Shown: positions 44,177 through 53,265, counted from the stretch's first letter. The stretch: 64,000 nucleotides of DNA from JAQXDR01 sp038138625 (GCA_038138625.1 JAYQEA010000004.1:11790-75789), one strand, 5' to 3'. The notes: generated by a model not told the origin, from the sequence alone. Translations and numbers: made by a program.

Positions 44177-45654
44177 GGCCGTCCTCCGCCACCACGCTGA
44201 CCGGATCTGAGTCGGTCAATCAAAGCCTTTGAAACCTCGGGTTCACGCAATTGGCGTAGCATATCGGCCTGTACCCGCGCGGGCATACGGGTGTTGGCCT
44301 CGACTCTCGCAATGAAGTCCGCGCGTTCCTGCTCTGTCAAAGGCACCATCTCAGGCGCCTCGAGAAGCGTCGCAACACTTTCTTCTTGGCGCACAACCGG
44401 ATCTACCCGCACGCCCTTGCCATAGGCAGGTGAACGCTCGACAACGACTTGGCGACCTGCCAAGCCCTCTCCACGGACCAAAATATCGTCACCCTGACGG
44501 CGCAAGAGATCCACTTTCAAAATCTCGAGTCGGCTATCTTCCCCAACCACGAGAACTTCCTGCGCTGCATCCATGGCAGACGATGGCAGACGCACGACAC
44601 CGCGCAAAAGAGCCTCTTCCACGGACACAGTCACAAAATCACCTGGCTTTAATCCAGCCGCCGCATCGAGTTGCGCGAAAATTTCGCGGCCTGTCTCGCC
44701 TGCTCCAACCGAAGCACTGACGCGGCTCAGGCTGCCCGTTGCCTCAAGGTTTGTTCCAAAAACATCCAACGAGATCGTCGCGCGTGCAGGACGCAAGACA
44801 CCTTGCTGGTCTATCAAACGCGAAAACTGGGCGGTCGACACGCGGAATGTAACTTCAAGAGCATTGCCGTCAATCAGTTGGGCCAATTGCTCATTGACCG
44901 ACACCAAACGACCTTCAACCACGTTAACGGCAGTCAAAGTGCCATCAAAACCGGCCCGGATTTGGGTGTTGTCCAAACGACGCTGCGCCTCGGATACCAC
45001 AATGTTTTGTCGTGCCAGACGGGTTTTGGCCTGATCAACGCGGGCCTCGGCTTGAGCAACCGCCTGGCGTTTCGCCAAAACAGCGGCCCGTGCGGACGAA
45101 ACTGCAATCTCGGCCTGTTCGACGGCGGTCTGTGTTCCTGCACGGCGCAGCAGTAAATCCTGTTGCCGCTCAAGCGCTGTTTGGCGCAGTTTGGCTTGGT
45201 CCTGTGCCGCCAATAATTCATCACGGACGATCGCCAAAGCCCGCGCGCTGTCGCGTACTTCGGCCTGCGCATCCAACAAATCCGCCTTGGCACGATCCAA
45301 AGCCGCCTGCGACTCGGACGGATCAATTCGCGCCAGAACCTGACCTTCAGAGACGCTGCCGCCTTCGACAAAATCCGGTGACAATTCAATGATTGTGCCG
45401 CCAACGGCCGCACGAATTTCTAAAGTCCGCTGGCTTTGCACCTGACCGAAAACCGTCATAACCGGTATGACATCCTCGGGCAGTGCTCGCAGGACATTGA
45501 CCGTAAAGACTTCTTCACTGGCGCCTCGTCTTGGACGAAAGCCGTCATCATCATCTCTGAGAGCAGACACAAGCAACAGGCTTGCCGCGAACAGCAGGCC
45601 CAATGTTATGCCCAAAAGCACCAAACCGACGTAGTTTCTAGCGAGGAAACGCAT
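44173..45654 (-). CDS. RND efflux periplasmic adaptor (HlyD/AcrA family)
   Basis: 493 residues. An N-terminal anchor helix (YVGLVLLGITLGLLFAASLL) is followed by half a lipoyl domain (GGSVSEGQVLARIDPSESQA), a long coiled-coil hairpin of about residues 120-225 (DRAKADLLDAQAEVRDSARA onward), the second lipoyl half (TQIRAGFDGTLTAVNVVEG), and beta-barrel and proximal domains. It links the permease to an outer-membrane channel. No TolC-like gene is present in the window. It is longer at the C-terminus than many adaptors, with a charged helical tail ending near the ATGA overlap with the permease. Confidence 0.93.
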   Translation of the reverse strand: MRFLARNYVGLVLLGITLGLLFAASLLLVSALRDDDDGFRPRRGASEEVFTVNVLRALPEDVIPVMTVFGQVQSQRTLEIRAAVGGTIIELSPDFVEGGSVSEGQVLARIDPSESQAALDRAKADLLDAQAEVRDSARALAIVRDELLAAQDQAKLRQTALERQQDLLLRRAGTQTAVEQAEIAVSSARAAVLAKRQAVAQAEARVDQAKTRLARQNIVVSEAQRRLDNTQIRAGFDGTLTAVNVVEGRLVSVNEQLAQLIDGNALEVTFRVSTAQFSRLIDQQGVLRPARATISLDVFGTNLEATGSLSRVSASVGAGETGREIFAQLDAAAGLKPGDFVTVSVEEALLRGVVRLPSSAMDAAQEVLVVGEDSRLEILKVDLLRRQGDDILVRGEGLAGRQVVVERSPAYGKGVRVDPVVRQEESVATLLEAPEMVPLTEQERADFIARVEANTRMPARVQADMLRQLREPEVSKALIDRLRSGQRGGGGRP

Positions 45655-45752
45655 ATCTGGGCTCCCAGTAAGCTTGGCATACTATGTATCGACGAGATTC
45701 TTCTGCCAAGCGGTTTTCCTGAAAAGGGCCGCGTTCGGCGATCACACGCCTT

Positions 45753-46295
45753 TTATTTTCGCCGCTTGTGTTCATCGAGCCGCGGAAAGATCTCGACAAA
45801 GTTACAAGGACGGTGGCGGTAGTCCAACTGACGCACCAAAATCTCGTCCCACGCATCGCGACACGCCCCGGGGCTGCCCGGCAAAGCGAAAAGATATGTG
45901 CCACCCGCGACACCACCTGTTGCGCGGCTTTGAACCGCGGATGTCCCAATTTTTTGCATTGAGACAATCGTAAAAATGGTTCCGAAGGCGTCGATTTCCT
46001 TTTCATAAACGTCACGATGCGCCTCGACGGATACATCCCGCCCGGTCAGACCGGTTCCACCGGTGGAAATCACCACGTCCACGTCAGGATCTGCAATCCA
46101 TGCCCGCAATTGATCTGAAATCATCCGTTGATCATCCACGACCAGAGCCCGCGCAGCCAGATGATGGCCGGCACCTTGCAAACGCTGGACAAGGGTATCT
46201 CCGGACCTGTCATCGGCCTCGCTGCGGCTATCAGATACCGTCAGCACGGCTATACGGACGGGAATAAAGTCAATCGTTTCATCAATTCGGGACAT
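45753..46295 (-). CDS. moaB: Molybdenum cofactor biosynthesis protein MoaB
   Basis: 180 residues of the MogA/MoaB fold. Motifs: VLTVSDSRSEADDRSGDTL, VVISTGGTGLTGRD and the C-terminal ALPGSPGACRDAWDEIL. It binds or adenylylates molybdopterin. The ATG at 46295 (MSRIDETIDFIPV) has AAGG upstream; an in-frame ATG 22 codons up overlaps the glycosylase end and is rejected. It follows the uracil-DNA glycosylase gene by 23 bases on the same strand. Confidence 0.95.
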   Translation of the reverse strand: MSRIDETIDFIPVRIAVLTVSDSRSEADDRSGDTLVQRLQGAGHHLAARALVVDDQRMISDQLRAWIADPDVDVVISTGGTGLTGRDVSVEAHRDVYEKEIDAFGTIFTIVSMQKIGTSAVQSRATGGVAGGTYLFALPGSPGACRDAWDEILVRQLDYRHRPCNFVEIFPRLDEHKRRK

Positions 46296-46318
46296 ATCAT
46301 GCCTTATACAGAAAGTAT

Positions 46319-47089
46319 TTATTGAACCAAACGCGCGCGCAATTCCAGCAAATCTGCCCAAGCCTCGCGCTTCGCGGCTGGGTTTCGCAGCAAATAAGCC
46401 GGATGCAGCATGGGAAGAACCGGCACGTTAAACGCCTCTGTCCATTGCCCCCGCAGTCGTGTGATCCCTCGTCGTTTCAGCACCGCCTGACAGGGGGTGT
46501 TGCCCATAAGCACCAGAACTTCCGGTTTTGCCAAGGCAATATGACGCTCAACAAATGGCATCAACATGGCGATTTCATCGGCACGCGGATCACGGTTCTG
46601 CGGTGGCCGCCACGGTAAAACGTTAGTGATATAGACGGCTTGATCTTTGGAGGACGCCCTTCGGTCCAAATCAATAGCCGCCAACATCCGATCCAGCAGT
46701 TGTCCAGCCCGTCCGACAAAAGGCTTGCCCTGCCGATCCTCGTCCCGTCCCGGAGCCTCGCCTAAAATCATTACCCGCGCACCCGGTACGCCATCGCAAA
46801 ATACCAGCGAGCGCGCGCCAAGACGCAATTCACAGTGCGGATAAACCGACATCGCCTGTTGCAAAGATTGCAGATCTGCCGAAGCCTCAGCTGCGGCACG
46901 CGCATCCGCAACAGGATCGGTCTGAATCTGTGGCGGAGGCTGCGGGATTGATGCAGGGCTCTGTTTGACCGGTTCGGCACTGACCGCGAAACGGTCCACG
47001 GGCTGCTCGCCCATGGACACATCCACACCCATTTCGCTTTGCCATTCCAGCATCGCGCGGGCTAAATGCCAATCCAAATCGCCGTTCAT
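46319..47089 (-). CDS. Uracil-DNA glycosylase, family 4-like, without the usual iron-sulfur ligands
   Basis: 256 residues. The catalytic motif 1 is VMILGEAPGRDEDRQGKPFV, followed by GRAGQLLDRMLAAI, and the C-terminal motif is MLHPAYLLRNPAAKREAW. Family 4 enzymes bind a 4Fe-4S cluster with four Cys; here the first pair is Cys86 and Arg89 (PHCELR), the third position is Trp160 (NVLPWRPP) and the fourth is Leu176 (AMLMPF). So the cluster is most likely absent, as in related alphaproteobacterial forms I recall. An N-terminal 80-residue Pro/Gln-rich segment precedes the domain. Confidence 0.88.
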   Translation of the reverse strand: MNGDLDWHLARAMLEWQSEMGVDVSMGEQPVDRFAVSAEPVKQSPASIPQPPPQIQTDPVADARAAAEASADLQSLQQAMSVYPHCELRLGARSLVFCDGVPGARVMILGEAPGRDEDRQGKPFVGRAGQLLDRMLAAIDLDRRASSKDQAVYITNVLPWRPPQNRDPRADEIAMLMPFVERHIALAKPEVLVLMGNTPCQAVLKRRGITRLRGQWTEAFNVPVLPMLHPAYLLRNPAAKREAWADLLELRARLVQ

Positions 47090-47204
47090 CGTGCAATCAT
47101 AGCCCGCCTTCCAGCCCACGACCAGATCCTGCTTGCTTTTGCTTGCTTGCGCCCTTGGGGGTTTCTATACGTCAAACAAATCATTATTGGCGGAGCAGCC
47201 CTGC

Positions 47205-48155
47205 ATGCGTTTTGACCAGCGGCACCTTTTGGGTATTGAACCCCTACGCCCAGACGAAATTACGACCCTGTTAGATCTATCGGACCGCTATGTTACGCTG
47301 AACAAACGGCGTGAAAAGCAGGCGTCTGTCCTGTCAGGCCTGACACAAATCAATATGTTCTTTGAAAATTCGACCCGCACACAAGCCAGTTTCGAAATCG
47401 CGGGCAAACGGCTTGGCGCCGACGTGATGAATATGGCCATGCAAGCCAGTTCAATCAAAAAAGGCGAAACGCTGATTGACACAGCACTGACGCTCAATGC
47501 CATGCACCCCGATCTTTTGGTTGTGCGACATCCACAATCGGGCGCCGTCGATCTGCTTGCACAAAAGGTCAATTGTGCAGTGATCAACGCAGGCGACGGA
47601 CGACACGAACACCCCACCCAGGCCCTACTGGATGCATTGACTATCCGCCGGGCCAAAGGGCGACTGCATCGGCTGAAAATTGCCATATGTGGTGATATTG
47701 CCCACAGTCGCGTTGCACGCTCAAATATACTGCTACTTGGTAAAATGGAAAATCGTGTGCGATTGATTGGTCCACCGACCCTCATGCCGACCCAGATTGC
47801 AGACTTTGGAGTCGAGGTCTTTCACGATATGGAGAAGGGGCTGCGCGACGCAGACGTTGTCATGATGCTGCGGCTGCAACGTGAACGTATGGACGGAGGG
47901 TTTATTCCATCGGAACGGGAATATTTCCATCGTTACGGACTAAATGCCGAAAAACTGGCTTTGGCCCATCCCGACGCAATCGTTATGCATCCCGGACCCA
48001 TGAACCGCGGTGTGGAAATAGACGGCACCCTTGCAGACGATATAAACCGCAGTGTTATTCAGGAACAGGTTGAGATGGGTGTTGCCGTCCGGATGGCTGC
48101 AATGGATATCTTGGCGCGGAATCTCAGGGCCAGCCCCAAGGAGGTCATGGTATGA
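47205..48155 (+). CDS. pyrB: Aspartate carbamoyltransferase catalytic subunit
   Basis: 316 residues; commits carbamoyl phosphate and aspartate to pyrimidine synthesis. Carbamoyl phosphate site FFENSTRTQASFEIAGKRLG, later HPGPMNRGVEI and GDGRHEHPTQALLDALT. The ATG at 47205 has GGAGC 8 bases upstream. The stop overlaps the next start (ATGA). It heads a coupled cluster with a small membrane protein, a dihydroorotase-like gene and plsY. Confidence 0.97.
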   Translation: MRFDQRHLLGIEPLRPDEITTLLDLSDRYVTLNKRREKQASVLSGLTQINMFFENSTRTQASFEIAGKRLGADVMNMAMQASSIKKGETLIDTALTLNAMHPDLLVVRHPQSGAVDLLAQKVNCAVINAGDGRHEHPTQALLDALTIRRAKGRLHRLKIAICGDIAHSRVARSNILLLGKMENRVRLIGPPTLMPTQIADFGVEVFHDMEKGLRDADVVMMLRLQRERMDGGFIPSEREYFHRYGLNAEKLALAHPDAIVMHPGPMNRGVEIDGTLADDINRSVIQEQVEMGVAVRMAAMDILARNLRASPKEVMV

Positions 48156-48700
48156 ACGATGTAATTGAGGTGCGCAGCACTGATAAAGATACGGTGCGCG
48201 TATTCCACATTGATCTACCATCAAATGCCATCGAACGTTTCACACAGCGTGCCGGAACCGGAGAATGGCCGCTGCAATATACAATTGGCGCTTTGTATCT
48301 GCGCGACGCATTCGTCGATGTTGTGCCAATCCGTGATCTTGGGGGGATGCGGCTCAGCAAATATCTGGCCGAGGCCCATGGCGTCGATGGAAGTGAGCTT
48401 AAGGCCCATGCGGGCCGACTGGACGCGGTCGCCGGTTATGTGGTAATTTTACCAAGTCAAGCCTTTGATGGCAAAGATCAAACACTGGTCGTGCGCAATC
48501 CGATGCGCTGGATTGGCAGCTACAGCATGTCCACCGCTAAAACAATTATCCCGCCACTCCGCTCGACATCTGCCGCTTGGACCATTAGTGGGAGCGCGAG
48601 AAACCCAAAACGGCGCCGTCAATCCATGAACAAAGGGCTTTTGGCTTTGGCTGGTTTTATAATTCTAACCATTCTTATTAGCCTGGGGCTATCCCGTTGA
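48152..48700 (+). CDS. Conserved small protein with C-terminal membrane helix, between pyrB and pyrC-like gene
   Basis: 182 residues I do not recognise as a named family. An N-terminal soluble domain, rich in beta strands (TVRVFHIDLPSNAIERF, WPLQYTIGALYLRDAFVDVV), ends with a basic linker (NPKRRRQSMNKG) and a membrane helix (LLALAGFIILTILISLGL). It starts inside the pyrB stop (ATGA) and its TGA overlaps the next start (TTGA). Translational coupling on both sides suggests it works with the pyrimidine enzymes, perhaps to anchor them at the membrane; this is inference. Confidence 0.8.
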   Translation: MNDVIEVRSTDKDTVRVFHIDLPSNAIERFTQRAGTGEWPLQYTIGALYLRDAFVDVVPIRDLGGMRLSKYLAEAHGVDGSELKAHAGRLDAVAGYVVILPSQAFDGKDQTLVVRNPMRWIGSYSMSTAKTIIPPLRSTSAAWTISGSARNPKRRRQSMNKGLLALAGFIILTILISLGLSR

Positions 48701-49986
48701 AGGCGGTTAGAGATCTTCTGATTTGCAATGCACGCATTGTCGACCCCGAAGCAGGACGTGTACACTTGGGTGCTTTGCGCATATCAGGCGGGACCATAAG
48801 CGCATGCCATGATGTACCCTGGCCAGATGCCGGCGAAGCGGACATAGTGGATGCATCGGGAAAATGTCTGGCACCGGGAATTGTCGATATCGGCGTAAAG
48901 GTCGGCGAACCGGGTGAACGCCACAAAGAAAGCTATCGTACAGCCGGAGCTGCTGCTGCAGCCGGAGGCGTCACGACCATGGTGACCCGTGCGGATACCG
49001 AGCCTTGTATTGATACCCCCGAGGCGTTGGAGTTCATTCGCCGCCGCGCCAGTGCTGATGCATTGGTAAACGTGGCCCATATGGCTGCCTTGACCAAGGG
49101 ACGGCAGGGTCGCGAAATGACAGAAATCGGATTTTTGCGCGACGCAGGCGCTGTGGCGTTTTCAGATCATGACAACGTGCATCGCGATGCCAAAACGCTT
49201 AGCCGTGCGATGACCTATGCGGCCGGACTTGGCGCGTTGATCATCACGCATCCCCAAGAGCCGACGCTAAGCGACGGCGCCTGTACCACATCGGGAAAAT
49301 TTGCCTCTCTGCGCGGCCTGCCATCTGTCAGTCCAATGGCAGAAAGGATGGGGTTGGACCGGGACCTTGCATTGACAGAGATAACCGGCGTCGCTCTGCA
49401 CGCAGATCAGATTACGACAGCCCTTGCTTTGCCAACACTGCAACGCGCGAAAGACGCCGGGCTGAACGTGACTGCCGGCATTTCGATCCATCATTTGACG
49501 CTGAACGAATTAGACGTCGCAGACTATCGCACCTTCTTCAAACTAACGCCGCCCTTGCGGAGCGAAGAGGACCGCCAAACGATGATCGAAGCCGTCCGCA
49601 GCGGTCTGATCGACCTGATCTCGACCATGCATACGCCTCAGGACGAAGAGCTGAAGCGCCTGCCTTTTGAGATTGCCGCAAGCGGCGCCGTCGGCTTGGA
49701 AACAGCCCTTCCTGTTATGCTGCGACTGTATCATGCGGACGCGCTGGATCTGCCTACCCTGTTCAAGGCACTATCGCTCAATCCGGCACGGCGTTTAGGG
49801 CTGGACTGCGGCCGGCTCGCTCAAGGAGCTCCGGCGGATCTGGTATTGTTTGATCCCGATAAACCCGTCGTCTTGGATCGCTTTAAGCTGCGATCAAAAT
49901 CAAAGAATACGCCTTTTGACAATGCCCGCCTGCAAGGCAAAGTCCTCGCCACATTTGTTGCAGGCCAAAAGGTCTTTTCAGCATGA
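48697..49986 (+). CDS. pyrX: Dihydroorotase-like protein with missing zinc ligands (PyrC'/PyrX type)
   Basis: 429 residues of the amidohydrolase fold, closest to class I dihydroorotase. The usual HxH zinc motif is replaced: in VDIGVKVGEPG, Gly66 and Lys68 stand where His is expected, and other metal residues are altered (ITHPQEP, STMHTPQ). It is therefore probably not catalytic. Inactive PyrC' proteins next to pyrB in other proteobacteria are needed for assembly of aspartate carbamoyltransferase, which fits here. A separate active dihydroorotase must exist elsewhere. The start is TTG, overlapping the upstream stop. Confidence 0.88.
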   Translation: MKAVRDLLICNARIVDPEAGRVHLGALRISGGTISACHDVPWPDAGEADIVDASGKCLAPGIVDIGVKVGEPGERHKESYRTAGAAAAAGGVTTMVTRADTEPCIDTPEALEFIRRRASADALVNVAHMAALTKGRQGREMTEIGFLRDAGAVAFSDHDNVHRDAKTLSRAMTYAAGLGALIITHPQEPTLSDGACTTSGKFASLRGLPSVSPMAERMGLDRDLALTEITGVALHADQITTALALPTLQRAKDAGLNVTAGISIHHLTLNELDVADYRTFFKLTPPLRSEEDRQTMIEAVRSGLIDLISTMHTPQDEELKRLPFEIAASGAVGLETALPVMLRLYHADALDLPTLFKALSLNPARRLGLDCGRLAQGAPADLVLFDPDKPVVLDRFKLRSKSKNTPFDNARLQGKVLATFVAGQKVFSA

Positions 49987-50591
49987 TCGCAGATGCAACC
50001 ACCCCATTATTTTTATTGGGTTTTTGGGCTATTTTCGGATATCTTCTGGGGTCCGTCCCTTTTGGGTTGGTCATTACGCGCCTATTTAGGCTGGGGGATT
50101 TGCGCCAGATCGGATCCGGCAACATAGGTGCCACCAATGTGCTTAGGACGGGCTCTAAACCGGCCGCAGGGGCGACCCTGCTTCTGGATAGTGGCAAAGG
50201 TGCCATCGCCGTTCTTGTTGCGCGCGCGCTGGCCGGAGAAGACGCAGCCCAGTTGGCGGGTGTATGCGCGTTTGCAGGACATTGCTTTTCAGTCTGGCTG
50301 CGCTTTCAGGGTGGAAAAGGTGTTGCTACTTTTCTGGGAACGGTGCTTGCGTTGGCTTGGCCCGTCGGACTGATGGCCTGCATAAGCTGGCTTGTCTGCG
50401 CAGGATTAAGCCGCATATCGTCCGTCGGGGCGCTGGGTGCGGCCGCATTAACGCCAGTCTGGATGGTTATTTTTGGCTATCCAGGGACACTGATCGCCAT
50501 AGGCATGGCAGGTATGATATTCTGGCGTCACAGCGAAAATATTGCACGCATTCGAAAAGGGACAGAACCACGTATCGGGAAAAAACTCTAA
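49983..50591 (+). CDS. plsY: Acyl-phosphate glycerol-3-phosphate acyltransferase PlsY
   Basis: 202 residues, an integral membrane enzyme that makes lysophosphatidic acid. Motifs: LLGSVPFGLVITRLFRLGDL, RQIGSGNIGATNVLRTGSK (phosphate loop), CAFAGHCFSVWLRFQGGKGV and RIRKGTEPRIGKKL. Four or five membrane helices are visible. It starts within the pyrX stop (ATGA), so it is translated with the pyrimidine cluster. Its stop overlaps that of the convergent alpha/beta hydrolase. Confidence 0.96.
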   Translation: MIADATTPLFLLGFWAIFGYLLGSVPFGLVITRLFRLGDLRQIGSGNIGATNVLRTGSKPAAGATLLLDSGKGAIAVLVARALAGEDAAQLAGVCAFAGHCFSVWLRFQGGKGVATFLGTVLALAWPVGLMACISWLVCAGLSRISSVGALGAAALTPVWMVIFGYPGTLIAIGMAGMIFWRHSENIARIRKGTEPRIGKKL

Positions 50592-51361
50592 AGCATTTCG
50601 GCAATTATATCCGCGACGTCACGCGGATGCGACAAGGGCACCATGTGCCCCGCCCCTGCGATGACCCGTTCCTGCGCATTTGGCAACCGGCCCAGCAAGG
50701 TCGCATGAATACCAGCAATGACGGATTGCGTATGTTCCCCACGGATAAGCCGTGTTGGCGCCACTACAGATTCCAACAATCCCGGAGCCAACATTCCAGC
50801 CCGATCAGCCCAAAGCGCGGGTTCGGATGCAACAACAAACGGCATTCCTTTTTGCAAGGTCTCTTGCACCCCTTTCGAGAAATGTTCCCAAGGCGTACCG
50901 TCGCCCCAGATCTCGTGAAAAAGCCGCGCAGACAGCGCAGGATCGGTTGGCAAGGCCGCTGAAATTTCACGCTCGCGCGCACGGTGCTTGCGTAATTCCA
51001 GACCATCCGGCAAAGCCGCAAAAAAGACAGGCTCGATCAGTGTGAGCGATTCCACACGATCCGGTGCGTTCAAGGCAAGGCGCAGTGCAAGCGTTGCACC
51101 AAAGCTATGGCCAATCAGATGCTGGCGTCTTTGATGCAATTGCGCGACGGCTTCGGTGGCGACATCATGTACATCAAGACCTTTTGGAAAATCAGGGCTG
51201 CGTCCATGGCCCGGTAAATCCGGTGCGACAAGAGTTAGCCGATCCTGTAATGCCGCTGCAACGCCGCGCCACATGACACCGCGCCCTTGACCGCAATGCA
51301 AAGCCAAAGCCGGTATCGGGCCTGTCCCGAACACGCGGGACTCACATGTCAAAGCGTTCAT
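50588..51361 (-). CDS. Alpha/beta hydrolase
   Basis: 257 residues. Nucleophile elbow LIGHSFGATLALRLALNAP with Ser86, oxyanion region LHCGQGRG, Asp near the end of the fold, and His in AGAGHMVPLSHP close to the C-terminus. The hydrolase type (ester, lactone, thioester) cannot be told. It overlaps the plsY stop and begins inside the stop of the upstream isomerase (ATGA), so it is coupled to that gene. Confidence 0.9.
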   Translation of the reverse strand: MNALTCESRVFGTGPIPALALHCGQGRGVMWRGVAAALQDRLTLVAPDLPGHGRSPDFPKGLDVHDVATEAVAQLHQRRQHLIGHSFGATLALRLALNAPDRVESLTLIEPVFFAALPDGLELRKHRAREREISAALPTDPALSARLFHEIWGDGTPWEHFSKGVQETLQKGMPFVVASEPALWADRAGMLAPGLLESVVAPTRLIRGEHTQSVIAGIHATLLGRLPNAQERVIAGAGHMVPLSHPRDVADIIAEML

Positions 51362-51810
51362 TTTAAGGACAGCACATAATCCAGCATTTCAAGACGGTCT
51401 TGTCCCCAGAACCGCTGATCATCGTCGGTAATATAAAACGGTGATCCGAACACCCCTGCTGTCACAGCATCTTCGAGGTTGGCCGCATATTCCTCGGCCC
51501 CCAACAGCAGACCACTGTTGGCAAGATTTGGATCAAACCCCGCCTGATCAAGACAGTCACGCACGACATCATCTTGGGCTATGTCACGTTCTTCGGCCCA
51601 ACAGGCGCGAAGATAACAGCGCGCCAAAGCACCTACATCTCCTCCGCCTGCGCGCTGCGCCGCAATTAACGCATATGAAGAAGGGGCCGCATTCGTGGGC
51701 CAATAGGCAGGGTTTAAATTGAAAGGCATGTCCAGAATCGCTGCAGTGCGCTGCAATTCCTGAAGGCGATATTCCTGACGTGCGGGATGTCTATCCTTTG
51801 GCGGTATCCC
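51358..51810 (-). CDS. DsbA-family isomerase (2-hydroxychromene-2-carboxylate isomerase type), N-terminus lost in gap
   Basis: The visible part, about 150 codons, matches the C-terminal part of 2-hydroxychromene-2-carboxylate isomerases: GIPPKDRHPARQEYRLQELQ at the left edge of the gap, FNLNPAYWPTNAAPSS, GVFGSPFYIT and FWGQDRLEMLDYV. The N-terminal 45 or so residues with the glutathione-binding start should be inside the 100-N gap. Family members are thioredoxin-like isomerases in aromatic breakdown, or less specific oxidoreductases. It is coupled to the hydrolase gene downstream. Confidence 0.85.
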   Translation of the reverse strand, partial: GIPPKDRHPARQEYRLQELQRTAAILDMPFNLNPAYWPTNAAPSSYALIAAQRAGGGDVGALARCYLRACWAEERDIAQDDVVRDCLDQAGFDPNLANSGLLLGAEEYAANLEDAVTAGVFGSPFYITDDDQRFWGQDRLEMLDYVLSLK

Positions 51811-51910
51811 NNNNNNNNNNNNNNNNNNNNNNNNNNNNNNNNNNNNNNNNNNNNNNNNNNNNNNNNNNNNNNNNNNNNNNNNNNNNNNNNNNNNNNNNNN
51901 NNNNNNNNNN
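51811..51910. other. Run of 100 N (assembly gap)
   Basis: One hundred undetermined bases, a standard placeholder length. It removes the start of the isomerase gene and part of the region between that gene and prs, so the promoters there cannot be read. Confidence 0.97.
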
Positions 51911-51999
51911 GCTGTTAACTGCTTTTGGGAACGGTAGGGCCATGCTATGCGGTGTCAACGTCACGAATCCTATACCGACCAGCCGGAGCCAGCCACAAA

Positions 52000-53010
52000 A
52001 TGCCAACTGTCATCGAGCCAAAGTTGATTTCGGGCAATGCAAATCGTCCACTAGCCAAAGCAATAGCACGTAGAATGTCGATCTATCGCGGATCTCCGCT
52101 AGGGCTCGTGGATGCGCGTGTCGAGCGTTTCAATGACTTTGAGATCTTTGTTGAGGTTTTTGAAAACGTGAGGGGAGAGGATATGTTTATCCTCCAATCC
52201 ACGTCAAACCCTGCAAATGACAACCTGATGGAACTGTTGATCATGGCGGATGCCCTGCGGCGATCCTCCGCTTCAAGGATCACAGCTGTGATACCTTATT
52301 TTGGATACGCGCGTCAGGACCGCCGTTCTCGAGCCCGGACACCTATCAGTTCCAAACTGGTTGCAAATATGATGGTCACTGCGGGAATTGAACGCGTCCT
52401 GACAATGGACCTGCATGCCGCCCAGATACAGGGTTTCTTTGATATTCCGGTTGATAACCTTTATGCGTCCCCAATCTTTGCACTCGATATTCGGACGCAG
52501 TTTGCAACCAAGTTGAAGGATATTATGGTCGTCTCACCCGATATTGGCGGTGTTGCGCGGGCACGCGAACTGGCGCGGCGCATAGACGCGCCATTGTCCA
52601 TAGTCGACAAACGTCGGGAAAAGCCCGGCGAAGTTGCTGAAATGACAATAATCGGTTCGGTGAAAGACAAGGTTTGCATCATTGTCGACGATATGTGTGA
52701 CACGGCCGGCACACTCTGCAAAGCCGCGCAACTTCTGATCGATGATGGCGCGGCCGAGGTTCATGCATACGTCACACATGGCGTTCTTTCCAACCCTGCA
52801 ATTGAACGGATCACCGGGTCCGTACTGACATCCATGGTGATCACAGACACCATTCAGCCTACCGCCCAAACAAATGAGGCGCCCAATATCCGCATACTGC
52901 CGACCGCGCCAATGTTCAGCCAAGCAATTTTGAATATTTGGAATGGGACATCCGTCAGTTCCCTTTTTGAAACTGATGGTCTTAGCCCGATCTACGAGGG
53001 TATACTGTAA
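52000..53010 (+). CDS. prs: Ribose-phosphate pyrophosphokinase (PRPP synthase)
   Basis: 336 residues. It makes PRPP for nucleotide, NAD, histidine and tryptophan synthesis. Signatures: AVIPYFGYARQDRRS (catalytic flexible-loop region), DLHAAQIQGFFDIPVDNL, VSPDIGGVARARELA and the PRPP-binding DDMCDTAGTLCKAA. The ATG at 52000 follows GGAG 11 bases upstream. The upstream 100-N gap removes its promoter. Confidence 0.96.
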   Translation: MPTVIEPKLISGNANRPLAKAIARRMSIYRGSPLGLVDARVERFNDFEIFVEVFENVRGEDMFILQSTSNPANDNLMELLIMADALRRSSASRITAVIPYFGYARQDRRSRARTPISSKLVANMMVTAGIERVLTMDLHAAQIQGFFDIPVDNLYASPIFALDIRTQFATKLKDIMVVSPDIGGVARARELARRIDAPLSIVDKRREKPGEVAEMTIIGSVKDKVCIIVDDMCDTAGTLCKAAQLLIDDGAAEVHAYVTHGVLSNPAIERITGSVLTSMVITDTIQPTAQTNEAPNIRILPTAPMFSQAILNIWNGTSVSSLFETDGLSPIYEGIL

Positions 53011-53043
53011 CACCCGACGTGATACGTTTTCCAATCTAACGTC

Positions 53044-53062
53044 CCCCCGGATCACCCGGGGG
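53044..53062 (+). terminator. Stem-loop after prs
   Basis: CCCCCGG, loop ATCAC, CCGGGGG: a perfect 7-bp GC stem 33 bases after the prs stop. No T-run directly after it, so it may act as a stabiliser or a weak terminator. Confidence 0.5.
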
Positions 53063-53229
53063 AGCGTCAGAATGTCTTTGTGGGCACACAAGCGGCCGTT
53101 ACGCTCACCTTGATATTTACAGGACAAGGTTATTTTACGGCACCCGGCTTCACCGCTCGTGACCACCCTGTTTCCGAACAAGGGCTTTTTCGCTCATCAA
53201 GCGGCTATTTTGTAAAAAGCGTAGCTGAC

Positions 53230-53265
53230 AAAAAAAAGACCCCGCACATGGCGGGGTCTTTTTTT
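53230..53265. terminator. Bidirectional terminator between prs and atpC
   Basis: AAAAAAAGACCCCGC, loop ACATG, GCGGGGTCTTTTTTT: a long perfect stem with A-run and T-run, usable from both strands. It ends the ATP synthase operon and prs transcripts, which converge here. Confidence 0.95.
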
